In this document: positions 48,607 through 57,179 of the stretch, in pieces
Layout: each line of letters begins with the position of its first letter
Position numbering within the stretch: position 1 is the first letter of the stretch
Source of the DNA: Prosthecobacter sp.
Lineage (GTDB): Bacteria > Verrucomicrobiota > Verrucomicrobiia > Verrucomicrobiales > Verrucomicrobiaceae
Assembly (NCBI GenBank): GCA_019186985.1
Contig: JABARQ010000039.1
Coordinates: 43,596 to 107,595 of the forward strand
Reading direction: 5' to 3'
DNA: 64,000 nucleotides
Program-made: the position numbers and the translations under genes
The notes under the pieces: model-generated
The model's input: the letters and a program-made list of their open reading frames with translations, nothing else
Database searches by the model: none
Told to the model about the DNA's origin: nothing

Positions 48607-49464
48607 TCAGGAAAAGAGGCTCATCTGCCTCGTCACATCCTCGACAGGGGGCGGAGGGGTGATGACGGCCCGGCGCCTGGCGACATCGACGGTGCCTGTC
48701 ACCTGATGGCGTTCGGCACAGATGACACGGGTGTCCTTGACGCCGACACGGTGCAGGGATTCCTGCATGCGCTTCACCACGCGGCCGGGATCGTTGCAGT
48801 CGTCGCTGAGATGACCAAGCACGACATGGTGCAGGTCGGGATGGGCCACGGCCTCCAGAAGCTCGGCGGCCTGGTCGTTGGAAAGATGCCCATGACGCGA
48901 GCTGATGCGCTGCTTGGTCGCCCAGGGGCGCTTGGTGTCGGCGTCAAGAAGCTGGCTGTCGTAGTTCGCCTCGATGAACAGGCTGTCACTGGCCTTCAGA
49001 CGGTCCTTGATCAGGTTGGTGACATAACCAACATCGCTCAGCAGGCCCAGCCGCGACTCCTCGTCGGCAATGACGAAACCGACGGGATCGACGGCGTCGT
49101 GAGGCACGGGGAAGCATTCCACCCGAAGGTCCTGGATGTCGAAGGCGCTGCCGGTGGTCATCACCTTCCAGCCCGGCCTGCCCCGAAAGCTGAGGCTGCC
49201 CAGGAGCGCCTCCTGGGTCAGGGCCGTGGCATAAAGGCACAGGTCGCGTTTGCCGCTGAGCACCTCCAGGCCGCCCGTGTGGTCCTGGTGCTCGTGGGTG
49301 AGCAGGATGCCGTCGATCTGCCCGAGGGAAAAGCCCGCCGCCTCAAGCCGCAGGCAGATCTGCTTGGCGCTCAGGCCGGCATCGACCAGCAGGGTGGTGC
49401 GGGGCGTTGACACGATGGCGCAGTTGCCTGAGCTGCCGCTGCCGAGAACTGTGAGTCGCACCAT
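48607..49464 (-). CDS. Metallo-beta-lactamase-fold hydrolase, WalJ/YycJ-like
   Basis: 285 aa. The N terminus VLGSGSSGNCAIVS and metal site THEHQDHTGG are typical of the YycJ/WalJ branch of the metallo-beta-lactamase fold; further ligand positions are in FPVPHDAVDPVGF, LFIEANYD and VVLGHLSDDCNDP. Members are 5'-3' exonuclease-like or otherwise act on nucleic acids. It heads the minus-strand series WalJ-like, enolase-superfamily, PilT-like, FolB, PurC-like with gaps of 24, 53, 13 and 86 bp. Confidence 0.85.
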   Translation of the reverse strand: MVRLTVLGSGSSGNCAIVSTPRTTLLVDAGLSAKQICLRLEAAGFSLGQIDGILLTHEHQDHTGGLEVLSGKRDLCLYATALTQEALLGSLSFRGRPGWKVMTTGSAFDIQDLRVECFPVPHDAVDPVGFVIADEESRLGLLSDVGYVTNLIKDRLKASDSLFIEANYDSQLLDADTKRPWATKQRISSRHGHLSNDQAAELLEAVAHPDLHHVVLGHLSDDCNDPGRVVKRMQESLHRVGVKDTRVICAERHQVTGTVDVARRRAVITPPPPVEDVTRQMSLFS

Positions 49465-49521
49465 GATTTCGCCGCACTAGAGCCGGTTTTCACACCATGC
49501 AAGAACGGCGTCGCCCCGGCT

Positions 49522-50526
49522 TCAACGCAGCTGGATGAGCAGCTCCCTCATGCGCAGCTCGATGTTCAGCAGACTGGCCTGGACATGGCCGAGCCAGTTT
49601 CTGTCCGTGCCCGGCGTGGACTGCTGGACGAGCCTGTCGGTGGCGTTCAGGGCGGCGGAAAAGAGCGGCAGTGACTGCTCAAGATCCACCACGAGGAAGC
49701 GCCAGCCCGACTTGTCCTGCACGGAGAAGCGCTTGAGGATGTGGACCAGATGGGCGGACAGGTCCGCCACGGTGGAGAGCAGCTGCACGACCGCAGGCCG
49801 GTTGCGGACTTCGTGGGTGTCAGCCAGCAGCTGTTCAAAGCGCTTCAGCTCCCGGGCCAGCGCCACCGCCCGCCTTCCGGGATCCGCCGCCCCCTTGTCA
49901 CCCTTGCCAGTCGTCGCAGGCCTGGGTTCGGGCTCGTCAAAGTCGGCAAAGGGGTTTCCCGCCACCGCCATCGGTTCAAATGGATCAGCCATGCCTGGCG
50001 CATGCAGGGCCGTGCCCCCCCCCGGTTCGGCATCGCGCGAGGAGAGCAGGAAATGCTTCCTGCGGGCACGCGCCTGACGAAGCTGCAGGGCCTCCTCCTC
50101 GGCGCTCAACGGCCACTGGGGAGCGCTGACTCGAAGCTGAAGATGCCAGGATTGAATCAGAATCCGCTGGGCCTGCTCGTTGAACCACTCGAAGAAAAGC
50201 AGGTTTTTCAGACCGGCGGGATCAGGAAGCACGCTGTCCCCCGACCTCCGGCGGCGGGGCAGGCGCGAAACTCGGTTGGAAGCCGTCATCACTCCGGTGA
50301 AACCGACCTGCGACTGCGACATCCAGGCCACGTCATCGAGGTTGGCATTGGGCAGCGGGTTGTGGAAATCCACCCGGCATCCGGCGATGTCACGCATGAA
50401 ATTTCCGACCAGTTCCACCCGGACCGGCCTGCTCACTCCGGCGAGATGAAGCTGGCCGGTCACCAGGCCTGGAACTTCATTGGAAAGGTGGCCGCCGAGG
50501 AGGGAGGATTCGAGGCAAAGGATCAT
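49522..50526 (-). CDS. Protein of unknown function
   Basis: 334 aa, no signal peptide and no membrane helix. Residues about 1-80 are beta-rich (GQLHLAGVSRPVRVELVGNF) and resemble no domain I know. A basic stretch (SRLPRRRRSG) and an Arg-rich helix (EEALQLRQARARRKHFLL) follow. The C-terminal 120 residues are helical with Leu/Gln/Glu heptads (RAVALARELKRFEQLLADT and SVQDKSGWRFLVVDLEQSLP), compatible with a coiled-coil interaction domain. The gene is divergent from sixA with an AT-rich spacer. Nothing suggests a function. Confidence 0.6.
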   Translation of the reverse strand: MILCLESSLLGGHLSNEVPGLVTGQLHLAGVSRPVRVELVGNFMRDIAGCRVDFHNPLPNANLDDVAWMSQSQVGFTGVMTASNRVSRLPRRRRSGDSVLPDPAGLKNLLFFEWFNEQAQRILIQSWHLQLRVSAPQWPLSAEEEALQLRQARARRKHFLLSSRDAEPGGGTALHAPGMADPFEPMAVAGNPFADFDEPEPRPATTGKGDKGAADPGRRAVALARELKRFEQLLADTHEVRNRPAVVQLLSTVADLSAHLVHILKRFSVQDKSGWRFLVVDLEQSLPLFSAALNATDRLVQQSTPGTDRNWLGHVQASLLNIELRMRELLIQLR

Positions 50527-50541
50527 TAGCGTTGTAAAATC

Positions 50542-50547
50542 TATAAT
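50542..50547. promoter_or_regulatory. AT-rich TATAAT element between divergent genes
   Basis: TATAAT occurs in an unusually AT-rich stretch (about 50530-50555). A matching -35 is unclear on either strand, so the assignment to the unknown gene or to sixA is open. Confidence 0.25.
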
Positions 50548-50622
50548 CAGAAGGAAACTCGGGCAAGGCTCAAAGCGGAGAACCTCAGAGGCTCACACAG
50601 TTTTTCGTGTGCACACCCCGGA

Positions 50623-50651
50623 TTGACACACTTCCCCTGACGTGTCACAGA
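50623..50651 (+). promoter_or_regulatory. Possible sixA promoter
   Basis: A perfect -35 TTGACA (50623-50628) lies 43 bp upstream of the ATG, but the -10 candidate CACAGA (50646-50651) is poor. Confidence 0.3.
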
Positions 50652-50670
50652 GCGCGCCACTTCCGCCCCC

Positions 50671-51249
50671 ATGAAGTACCTCACCGTCATCCGACACGCC
50701 AAGTCGAGCTGGGACCAGCCCGGCCTGGCGGATCATGACCGTGCCTTGAGTGAACGCGGGAAAAAAGCGGCCCCGGCCGTGGCGGCCTTCCTTCACAAGA
50801 CCTACTTTGGCGCAGGCGGCGCCCCCGCCCTGCTGCCCAAGCCGGACCGCCTGGTCAGCAGCACCGCCCTGCGTGCCCTCAGCACCGCCCAGATCGTGCG
50901 CGAATCCTTCGCCCTGCCCACAGAGCACCTGCTGCTCGACTCCCGGCTCTACCTGGCGGAGGCGGACACCGTTCTGGATGTCGTCCGTCAGCTCGATGAA
51001 AGCTGGCAGCATGTCATGATCTTCGGGCACAATCCAGGCCTGCATGAATTCGCCGAGAGGCTGCTGGCCCGCGCCCATGTGGCCAGGATGCCCACCTGCA
51101 GCACGGTGATCATGGCCCTGCCCACTGAATACTGGGGACTGGCGGAATGGAGCATGGCCCAGCTCATCGGCCACATCACCCCCAAGTCCCTGGAGCGTCG
51201 TTTTCCAGAACTTTATCAGGGCATCTCCCGCATTGACGGCGACGACTGA
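50671..51249 (+). CDS. sixA: SixA-like histidine phosphatase
   Basis: 192 aa. The Arg-His-Gly-type motif appears as RHAKSSW at residues about 8-14, the SERG/K turn follows (DRALSERGKKAA), and the second catalytic His is in FGHNPGLHEF. E. coli SixA removes phosphate from a histidine-phosphotransfer protein; related enzymes act on phosphohistidine of PTS proteins. No two-component gene is adjacent. It is convergent with the ADP-ribosylglycohydrolase-like gene (18 bp between stops). Confidence 0.88.
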   Translation: MKYLTVIRHAKSSWDQPGLADHDRALSERGKKAAPAVAAFLHKTYFGAGGAPALLPKPDRLVSSTALRALSTAQIVRESFALPTEHLLLDSRLYLAEADTVLDVVRQLDESWQHVMIFGHNPGLHEFAERLLARAHVARMPTCSTVIMALPTEYWGLAEWSMAQLIGHITPKSLERRFPELYQGISRIDGDD

Positions 51250-51267
51250 CCTGTTTGTCAGCACGCT

Positions 51268-52224
51268 TCAGGCACGCCATTCAACACCCAGCCTGGCATA
51301 GAGCTGATCGAGGGCCTTTTGGATCCGCTCACGGGCGTTCAGCCTGGACAGCCAATCCGCAGGGATGCCCTCCATGCCATGCACCGCCCCCATCCAGGTG
51401 CCGATCATCGCCGCCCTCCCGGCACTGTCGCCGCCGGCCCGCAGCGTGGCCAGGATGGCGGTGGTGAAATCCTCATGATGCCGGCAGGCGGCATGCAGGG
51501 CGGATGGCAGGCTCTGCGGCAGCGGACAGCCCTGGCCAAACCGGCCCGTCGCCGTTTCCGCATCGAATTCACGCAGCATGTGGGCAAACTCGAAGTAGTC
51601 CGAACCATCGCAGCTGACCTCGCGTGACTTGCGCGTGTTTTCAAAGGCCGTCATGAACGGCAGGCCTTCCAGAAGCTGGCGCAGCAGCACCGCATGGGCG
51701 GCGGCACAACCGAGCGCCGTCGGATGGTTCTGGGTGACCCGCGTCAGCCGCCTGACGGCATCCAGCATCTCCTCCGTCGGCCTCTTCTGATAGGCGGCCA
51801 CCAAAGGGGCCAGGCGGGTCACCGTCGCGGGCTGGTCGTCGCTGGCGCCGTTCTGGAAGTTGTCAGGATCCGCAGCCATCCGCTCCAAGGCCTCCTGCGT
51901 GGCATGATCCCGGTAGCTTTTGCAGATCGAGCTGCCAAAGAACCCCGTGAGCCGGACCCCGAAATCTGATTCACGGAACCCCCCCCCGCAGGCGGCCAGC
52001 GATTCAAGAAGCAGCAGGGCCGCGTCCCCGTAATGAGTGAAGTCACCGCCCTGCTTGCCTTCATGGTAATGGCCCGTCGCAGGCGTCTCAAACCCCTGCA
52101 CGCCGCCGGGGAAACGCCGCTTCAGCTCCTCAAGGTCATAAATCCAGTGCGACCCGAGCGACGCAGCGTCACCAAGGAACTGCCCCCAGATGGCGGCGGT
52201 GAGTCTGGATTCGGGGGAAGGCAT
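51268..52224 (-). CDS. ADP-ribosylglycohydrolase-family protein
   Basis: 318 aa from ATG 52224 (a second ATG at 52251 would add 9 residues). The family beginning ESRLTAAIWGQFLGDAASLGSHWIYD and the C-terminal GGDSAGRAAMIGTWMGAVHG are clear. DraG-type enzymes have GGDTDT at the latter site, with two Asp binding metal; here the second Asp is replaced (GGDSAG). The family removes ADP-ribose from proteins, but crystallin-J1-type members are thought to be inactive. Activity here is doubtful. Confidence 0.8.
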   Translation of the reverse strand: MPSPESRLTAAIWGQFLGDAASLGSHWIYDLEELKRRFPGGVQGFETPATGHYHEGKQGGDFTHYGDAALLLLESLAACGGGFRESDFGVRLTGFFGSSICKSYRDHATQEALERMAADPDNFQNGASDDQPATVTRLAPLVAAYQKRPTEEMLDAVRRLTRVTQNHPTALGCAAAHAVLLRQLLEGLPFMTAFENTRKSREVSCDGSDYFEFAHMLREFDAETATGRFGQGCPLPQSLPSALHAACRHHEDFTTAILATLRAGGDSAGRAAMIGTWMGAVHGMEGIPADWLSRLNARERIQKALDQLYARLGVEWRA

Positions 52225-52345
52225 GAAAAGGGGGCGCGCCGCAGCGTGCATCAGGCATACACCACGGCAGGCCTCACTAACAACGAACCTAACAATATTT
52301 TCGTCACCTCAATCTTTGCCTTTCATGGCCGAATCCGGCGCCGGG

Positions 52346-55159
52346 TCACTTTTTCACCTCAGGCAGGACGTTCACACCAACGGCACGGGCCTTGCCGAGG
52401 TACTCCTTGGCAAGCTTGCTGACATCCGCCTTGCTGATCGCGGTGAAGTCGGAGATGAGGTTCCGGCTCCACTCGATCCTCTCCGGGTGCTCCTGGCAGT
52501 TGCGCACGACGTTCTGCGCCCAGTAGCGGTTGTCACGGCGCATCTGCTCAAGCTGGGAGAGGATCGGCTTCTTCGCACGGTCAAACTCGTCATCGCTGAT
52601 CTCGCCGCCGGCGAGTTCATCGGCGATCTTGACCACCAGCTCGCTGATCGGCGCGGCCTGCTCAGGCTTGCATTCGATCATCGCGGTCATGTAGCCATAG
52701 CCGGTGAAGGTGTCGCTGGCGACATGGTAGCAGGCGGGGCTGTAGGTTTCCCCCAGCTCCTCGCGCACCTTCACCCTCAGGCGATCGTCAAGGATGGAGC
52801 CAAGCAGGGTGAGGCGGCGGGTGCGCTTGATGTCCAGCATGTCGCCCGTGGGCCAGTAGAGGGCCGCCACGGCCTTGGGGATTTCGGTTTCAAACTTCAG
52901 CGTCTCGGAGCCGGGCGACGGGAAGGCCACCTGACGCTCCTGGGCATACGCCGGCTTCTGCGCGGCACGTTCCGGCAGAGCCCCCAGCGTCCTGCCAATC
53001 GCCTTCAGGGCGGCCTTGGGCTCAATGTCACCGACGATGGACACCTCCAGGTAATCCGACGCCAGCGGCGTCTTCAGCCATTCCGCAAGCTCGGCAAGGC
53101 TGCGCTTTTCCATCTCGGCCTTGGACGGGAAGCCGAAGCGAAAATCGCCGCTGTGGATGTGGGCCACCACCTTGTCGTTCATGATTCCCTCGGCGGTGTG
53201 GGCGAGCTGGATGTACATCGGCTCCAGGTTCTGGCGGAACTGACGCTCCGCCTCCTCACGATAGCCGGGGGCGACCAGGAAGGCCGTCAGCAGCTGCAGC
53301 TGGGCTTCGAGATCCATCGGCGTGGTGCGGCCGCTCAGGGTGAAGGCCTCGTCGGCCACATTGAAGTCCATGCTGACCGTCTTGCTGGCAAACAGGCGGC
53401 GCAGGTCATCGGCATTATGGGCCTTCAGGCCGCCGAGGATGAAGGTGCTCTGGGCAAAGGGAACCAGGCCCGGCTTGTCCTTCGGGGCCGTCAGCTTGCC
53501 GCCGCCGAAGTTGATGGTGACACGCACCGTGCCCTTTTCAAAGGGCGTCGGCTTGATGTTGGCGCGGACCTGGTTGGCAAACACCGCCTGGGTGACCTCC
53601 AGCTCCCCAACCAACTTTTCAGAAGTGACTTTGCCCGCCGGGCCGAAGCTGGTGTAGGCAAAGCTTCCAGTCTCCTCCTTCTTCGGCGCCTCGACAGGCC
53701 GGGCCTGGCTGTCCTTATAGGCGTTGATGATCCGGGCGGAGGCATCCCCCTCCAGCTTCAGTTTGCCGCCCAGGAAGATCTGCACGTCCTTGCTGTTCCA
53801 GCTTTCCACAAAGGCCTTGTGGCACTCTTCCCGGGTCAGGCTGGCGACGGCCGCCTTGACACGGAGCAGGTCTTCCACGGGATGCGTGAAGACCTTCTTC
53901 GCAGCCAGCACGCTGACCAGCCCGCTGGCCAGGTCGCGGGACTTGCGGGAACCGGCCTGGGCTGCGCGCAGTTCCACCGCCTTCAGCAGCGAATCCCTGG
54001 CCTCGGCAAACTCGGCGTCGGTGAAGCCATGCTCCACGGCGCGGCGCACCTCGGCCTCCACCAATCCCAGCGCCTTCTGCCAGTTTTCAGGGGCGCACTG
54101 CGCCATGGCGCCGACCACCTCCACAAACTCCAGGTATTCATAGCTGTAGGACTCGGCCCCAAGGATCGGCGTGCCCTCCTCCTTCGCCAGCTTGGAGAAC
54201 CTCTGGTTAAGCATCGCGTCGGCGAGGTCGCGCACCATCTTCTCCCGGCGGGTGGCCGCGGTGTCGGGCTTGTTCTTCGCAGGACGCACGATCTCCACGG
54301 AGATGTCCAGCGCCTTGGCCTCCATCTCGGTGTGCAGCCGGGCGATGATGCCGCGGCCGGTGCTGATCTTGCCAAGGTCGGGATCCGCCGCGTCTTCGCC
54401 CGCGGATGCAGCGTCCTTGAAGTTGTTTTCAATCTCACGCTTCACCAGGGCCACGTCCGGGAAGTCGCCCACGGCCACGATCATCGCCCGCTTCGGGGTG
54501 TACCACTTCTTGTAAAAGTCCACAAAGCGCTGCCTGCCCATGGTCTTCAGCGTCCGCTCGATGCCGATCGGCAGGCGGCGCGGCAGGATGGAATCCGGCA
54601 GCGCAAACTCATAGCCGGCGATCTGAGTGCGATACTCGATGCTGTCACGGCTCAGCTTCTCGCTCAGGATGATGCCGCGCTCCTTGTCGATCTCCTTCTC
54701 CCCCAGGTTCATGCCGTCGAGGTAGTCACGGAAGAGCTGCAGGCCTTCGAGGATGTACTTCGGCTCCACCTTGGGAAGCTCAAGCATGTAAACCGTCTCC
54801 TTGAAGGAGGTGTGGGCGTTGGTGTCCGCTCCGAAGCCCATGCCCAGGCGCTGGAAGTACTCCACCATTTCACCGCCCGGGAAATGCCGGCTGCCGTTGA
54901 AGGCCATGTGCTCCAGGAAGTGCGCCATGCCCTGCTGGTCGTCCTCCTCCATCAGCGAGCCGACATCCATGTAAAGCCGGATGCTGGCGCGTCCGGGAGG
55001 CTCCTCGTTGGGCAGGATGACGTAACGCAGGCCGTTCTCCAGCTGGCCGAAGGTGGCCTTGATGTCAGGCTTCAGGTCGCTCTTCGCCTGCGGCCACTCG
55101 GCCTGGGCGAAGGTGAAGGCGAAAAGACAGAACGCAGCGGCGCGGATCAGGAACTTCAT
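52346..55159 (-). CDS. Secreted M16-family zinc metallopeptidase (insulinase type, two-domain)
   Basis: 937 aa. A signal peptide (FLIRAAAFCLFAFTFAQA) is followed by the inverted zinc motif His-x2-Glu-His (HFLEHMAFNGS) near residue 75 with the downstream Glu about 75 residues on. Two tandem M16 domain pairs fit the length; the second pair lacks the zinc motif as usual. The product is likely periplasmic and digests peptides. It follows the Hsp70 gene by 89 bp on the same strand. Confidence 0.92.
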   Translation of the reverse strand: MKFLIRAAAFCLFAFTFAQAEWPQAKSDLKPDIKATFGQLENGLRYVILPNEEPPGRASIRLYMDVGSLMEEDDQQGMAHFLEHMAFNGSRHFPGGEMVEYFQRLGMGFGADTNAHTSFKETVYMLELPKVEPKYILEGLQLFRDYLDGMNLGEKEIDKERGIILSEKLSRDSIEYRTQIAGYEFALPDSILPRRLPIGIERTLKTMGRQRFVDFYKKWYTPKRAMIVAVGDFPDVALVKREIENNFKDAASAGEDAADPDLGKISTGRGIIARLHTEMEAKALDISVEIVRPAKNKPDTAATRREKMVRDLADAMLNQRFSKLAKEEGTPILGAESYSYEYLEFVEVVGAMAQCAPENWQKALGLVEAEVRRAVEHGFTDAEFAEARDSLLKAVELRAAQAGSRKSRDLASGLVSVLAAKKVFTHPVEDLLRVKAAVASLTREECHKAFVESWNSKDVQIFLGGKLKLEGDASARIINAYKDSQARPVEAPKKEETGSFAYTSFGPAGKVTSEKLVGELEVTQAVFANQVRANIKPTPFEKGTVRVTINFGGGKLTAPKDKPGLVPFAQSTFILGGLKAHNADDLRRLFASKTVSMDFNVADEAFTLSGRTTPMDLEAQLQLLTAFLVAPGYREEAERQFRQNLEPMYIQLAHTAEGIMNDKVVAHIHSGDFRFGFPSKAEMEKRSLAELAEWLKTPLASDYLEVSIVGDIEPKAALKAIGRTLGALPERAAQKPAYAQERQVAFPSPGSETLKFETEIPKAVAALYWPTGDMLDIKRTRRLTLLGSILDDRLRVKVREELGETYSPACYHVASDTFTGYGYMTAMIECKPEQAAPISELVVKIADELAGGEISDDEFDRAKKPILSQLEQMRRDNRYWAQNVVRNCQEHPERIEWSRNLISDFTAISKADVSKLAKEYLGKARAVGVNVLPEVKK

Positions 55160-55248
55160 GGGTGGGGTCAGAAACAAACGACGGAAGGCGCGATTCTGTC
55201 GAGGAAATGTTGCTCTTCCCGAAAGGATTGCGCCCCGGCCGGGACTGT

Positions 55249-57039
55249 TCAAACCAGCCCCCGCCGTGCCAGGGATTCCTCCATGGCCTTTTCCACAAGG
55301 CGGACCGCCAGCTCCTGGGTTGCATCGTCCAGGGCGGCGTTGGCCTTTTTGAGGGAGGCGGCGTCATGCACCGGGGCCTCCAGCAGCACCTTCACCTCGG
55401 CGGCCGCCTGCTCGATGACGGCCCGCTCCTCGGCCGTCACCGAGTCACCAAACTGCTCCAGAGCCGCCGCCACAGAGGGAAGCAGTTCCTCGGCCTTCAG
55501 CTTCGCCTCGGTCCAGATCCGCTCGTTCATGTCCTCGAAGGCATGTTCGACGCTCTCGGCGATCATCTGCTCCACACGTTCGTCATCGACATCGACGGCG
55601 GTGTTTTGAATCTCCAGAACCGTGTCCTGGCCGGTCACCGTGTCACGGGCCAGCACCTGCAGGATGCCGTTGGCGTCGATGGAAAACTGCACCCCCACCC
55701 GGGCGCTGCCCTTGGCCCCCGGAGGAAAGTGCACGACCACGCGGCCCAGCTCCCAGTTGTCCTTCGCCAGTTCACGCTCGCCCTGCAGCACGCGGATCAG
55801 CATGTCCTGCTGATTTGCCACCGCATTGGTGAACATCTCGCCCGCCTTGCAGGGAATGGTCGTGTTTCGGGGGATGATGACGTTCATCAGGCCGCCGAAG
55901 GTTTCGATGCCGAGCGAAAGCGGCGTCACGTCCAGCAGCAGCACGTTGCGCAGGCTGCCGCTGAGGATGCCCGCCTGGATGACCGCCCCCAGGGCCACGG
56001 CTTCATCGGGATTTTGCGAGGTGTTCGGCTCGCGTCCAAACAGCTGCGCCACATGCTGACGGACGAAGGGGATGCGCGTGCTGCCGCCCACCAGCACCAC
56101 TTCATCCAGCTCCTCAGCCTTCACGCCGGCATCGCTCAACGCCCGCAGGCAGTGGGCGCGGGTCCTTTCCACCAGCGGCCGGATGATCTTCTCCAGCTCC
56201 GCCCGCGTGACCTCCACCGACAGGCTGTTCCTGCCGTCATAAAACGGCAGTTCGATGCGCACGCTCTCCTCGCTGGAAAGCCGCCTTTTCGCCGCTTCGG
56301 CCGCCTCGACAAAACGGGCGGGATCGGCCCCTTCCGGCGCGATTTTCGCCGCCAGCGCACGATCCAGGTCATCCCCGCCAAGCTGGGTGTCACCGGCGGT
56401 GCTCAGCACCTGAAAAACACCCTCGCGCATCTCCAGAACGCTGATGTCAAAGGTGCCGCCACCAAGGTCGTAAACGGCGATCTTCTTTCGGTCGGCCAGC
56501 TTGTCCAATCCGTAGGCCAGCGCCGCCGCCGTCGGCTCGCTGACAATCCGCTCCACCGTCAGTCCAGCCAGCTCGCCCGCCTGCTTGGTGGCGTTGCGCT
56601 GGGCGTCGTTGAAATAGGCCGGCACGGTGATGACCGCGCGGCTGACGGGCTGTTCGAGGGCTCGCTCCGCAACGGCCTTCAGTCGCTTCAGGACCTCCGC
56701 CGACACGGCCACCGGCGATGTGCCGAGCTCACGAAGATCATACGGAGGCTGCCAGTCCCCCTCCCCGCCACGCCGGCCGATCAGGCGCTTCACGCTGGTC
56801 ACGGTACGGCTTGGTTCCAAGCTGCGCCTGCGCAAGGCGGCGGCTCCGACGAGCACCGAACCATCACGGCCATAATGCACGGCCGAGGGTGTCAGCCGCG
56901 ATCCCTCTTCATCCGCAAGCAGGATGGGGAAGCCGCTTTCCACCACGCCCACAAGCGAGTTGGTGGTGCCAAGATCAATGCCAAGGAGGGGGGAGCTGGA
57001 GGGATTCAAGGCGGTGTCAAAAAGGTCGGATGCCTGCAA
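55249..57039 (-). CDS. Hsp70 chaperone (DnaK/HscA type), TTG start
   Basis: 596 aa. Hsp70 landmarks: LLGIDLGTTNSLVGVVE (ATP phosphate loop 1), VITVPAYFNDAQRNATKQAGEL, YDLGGGTFDISVL, VVLVGGSTRIPFVRQ and the substrate domain VTPLSLGIETFGG. The length is shorter than DnaK (about 640) because the C-terminal lid is trimmed, which is more like HscA. No ATG lies before the conserved start: an in-frame TGA is just upstream of the TTG at 57039, so TTG is the likely initiation codon. Iron-sulfur assembly genes are not adjacent, so DnaK or HscA cannot be decided. Confidence 0.88.
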   Translation of the reverse strand: MQASDLFDTALNPSSSPLLGIDLGTTNSLVGVVESGFPILLADEEGSRLTPSAVHYGRDGSVLVGAAALRRRSLEPSRTVTSVKRLIGRRGGEGDWQPPYDLRELGTSPVAVSAEVLKRLKAVAERALEQPVSRAVITVPAYFNDAQRNATKQAGELAGLTVERIVSEPTAAALAYGLDKLADRKKIAVYDLGGGTFDISVLEMREGVFQVLSTAGDTQLGGDDLDRALAAKIAPEGADPARFVEAAEAAKRRLSSEESVRIELPFYDGRNSLSVEVTRAELEKIIRPLVERTRAHCLRALSDAGVKAEELDEVVLVGGSTRIPFVRQHVAQLFGREPNTSQNPDEAVALGAVIQAGILSGSLRNVLLLDVTPLSLGIETFGGLMNVIIPRNTTIPCKAGEMFTNAVANQQDMLIRVLQGERELAKDNWELGRVVVHFPPGAKGSARVGVQFSIDANGILQVLARDTVTGQDTVLEIQNTAVDVDDERVEQMIAESVEHAFEDMNERIWTEAKLKAEELLPSVAAALEQFGDSVTAEERAVIEQAAAEVKVLLEAPVHDAASLKKANAALDDATQELAVRLVEKAMEESLARRGLV

Positions 57040-57179
57040 ATGGCCGCAGGCTCCAGGTCATGGCAAGCAGAGATGTCCCGTCATGAAAACCTGACAATCA
57101 AAGGCTGGGAACTTCGCCACGGCTTCTTTGCCGATCCATGATTGCCAAACCCGCCGGCAGCTTCCAAAATCAGTGCTTC

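Noticed and set aside
52190..55609. A very long plus-strand open frame (over 1100 codons) opposite the M16 protease
   Set aside because: Shadow frame of a GC-rich gene: composition dominated by Gly, Leu, Arg, His and Ala, without domains, and the minus strand has clear M16 motifs.
55162..57141. Long plus-strand open frame opposite the Hsp70 gene
   Set aside because: Hsp70 motifs on the minus strand are decisive; the opposite frame is composition-driven.
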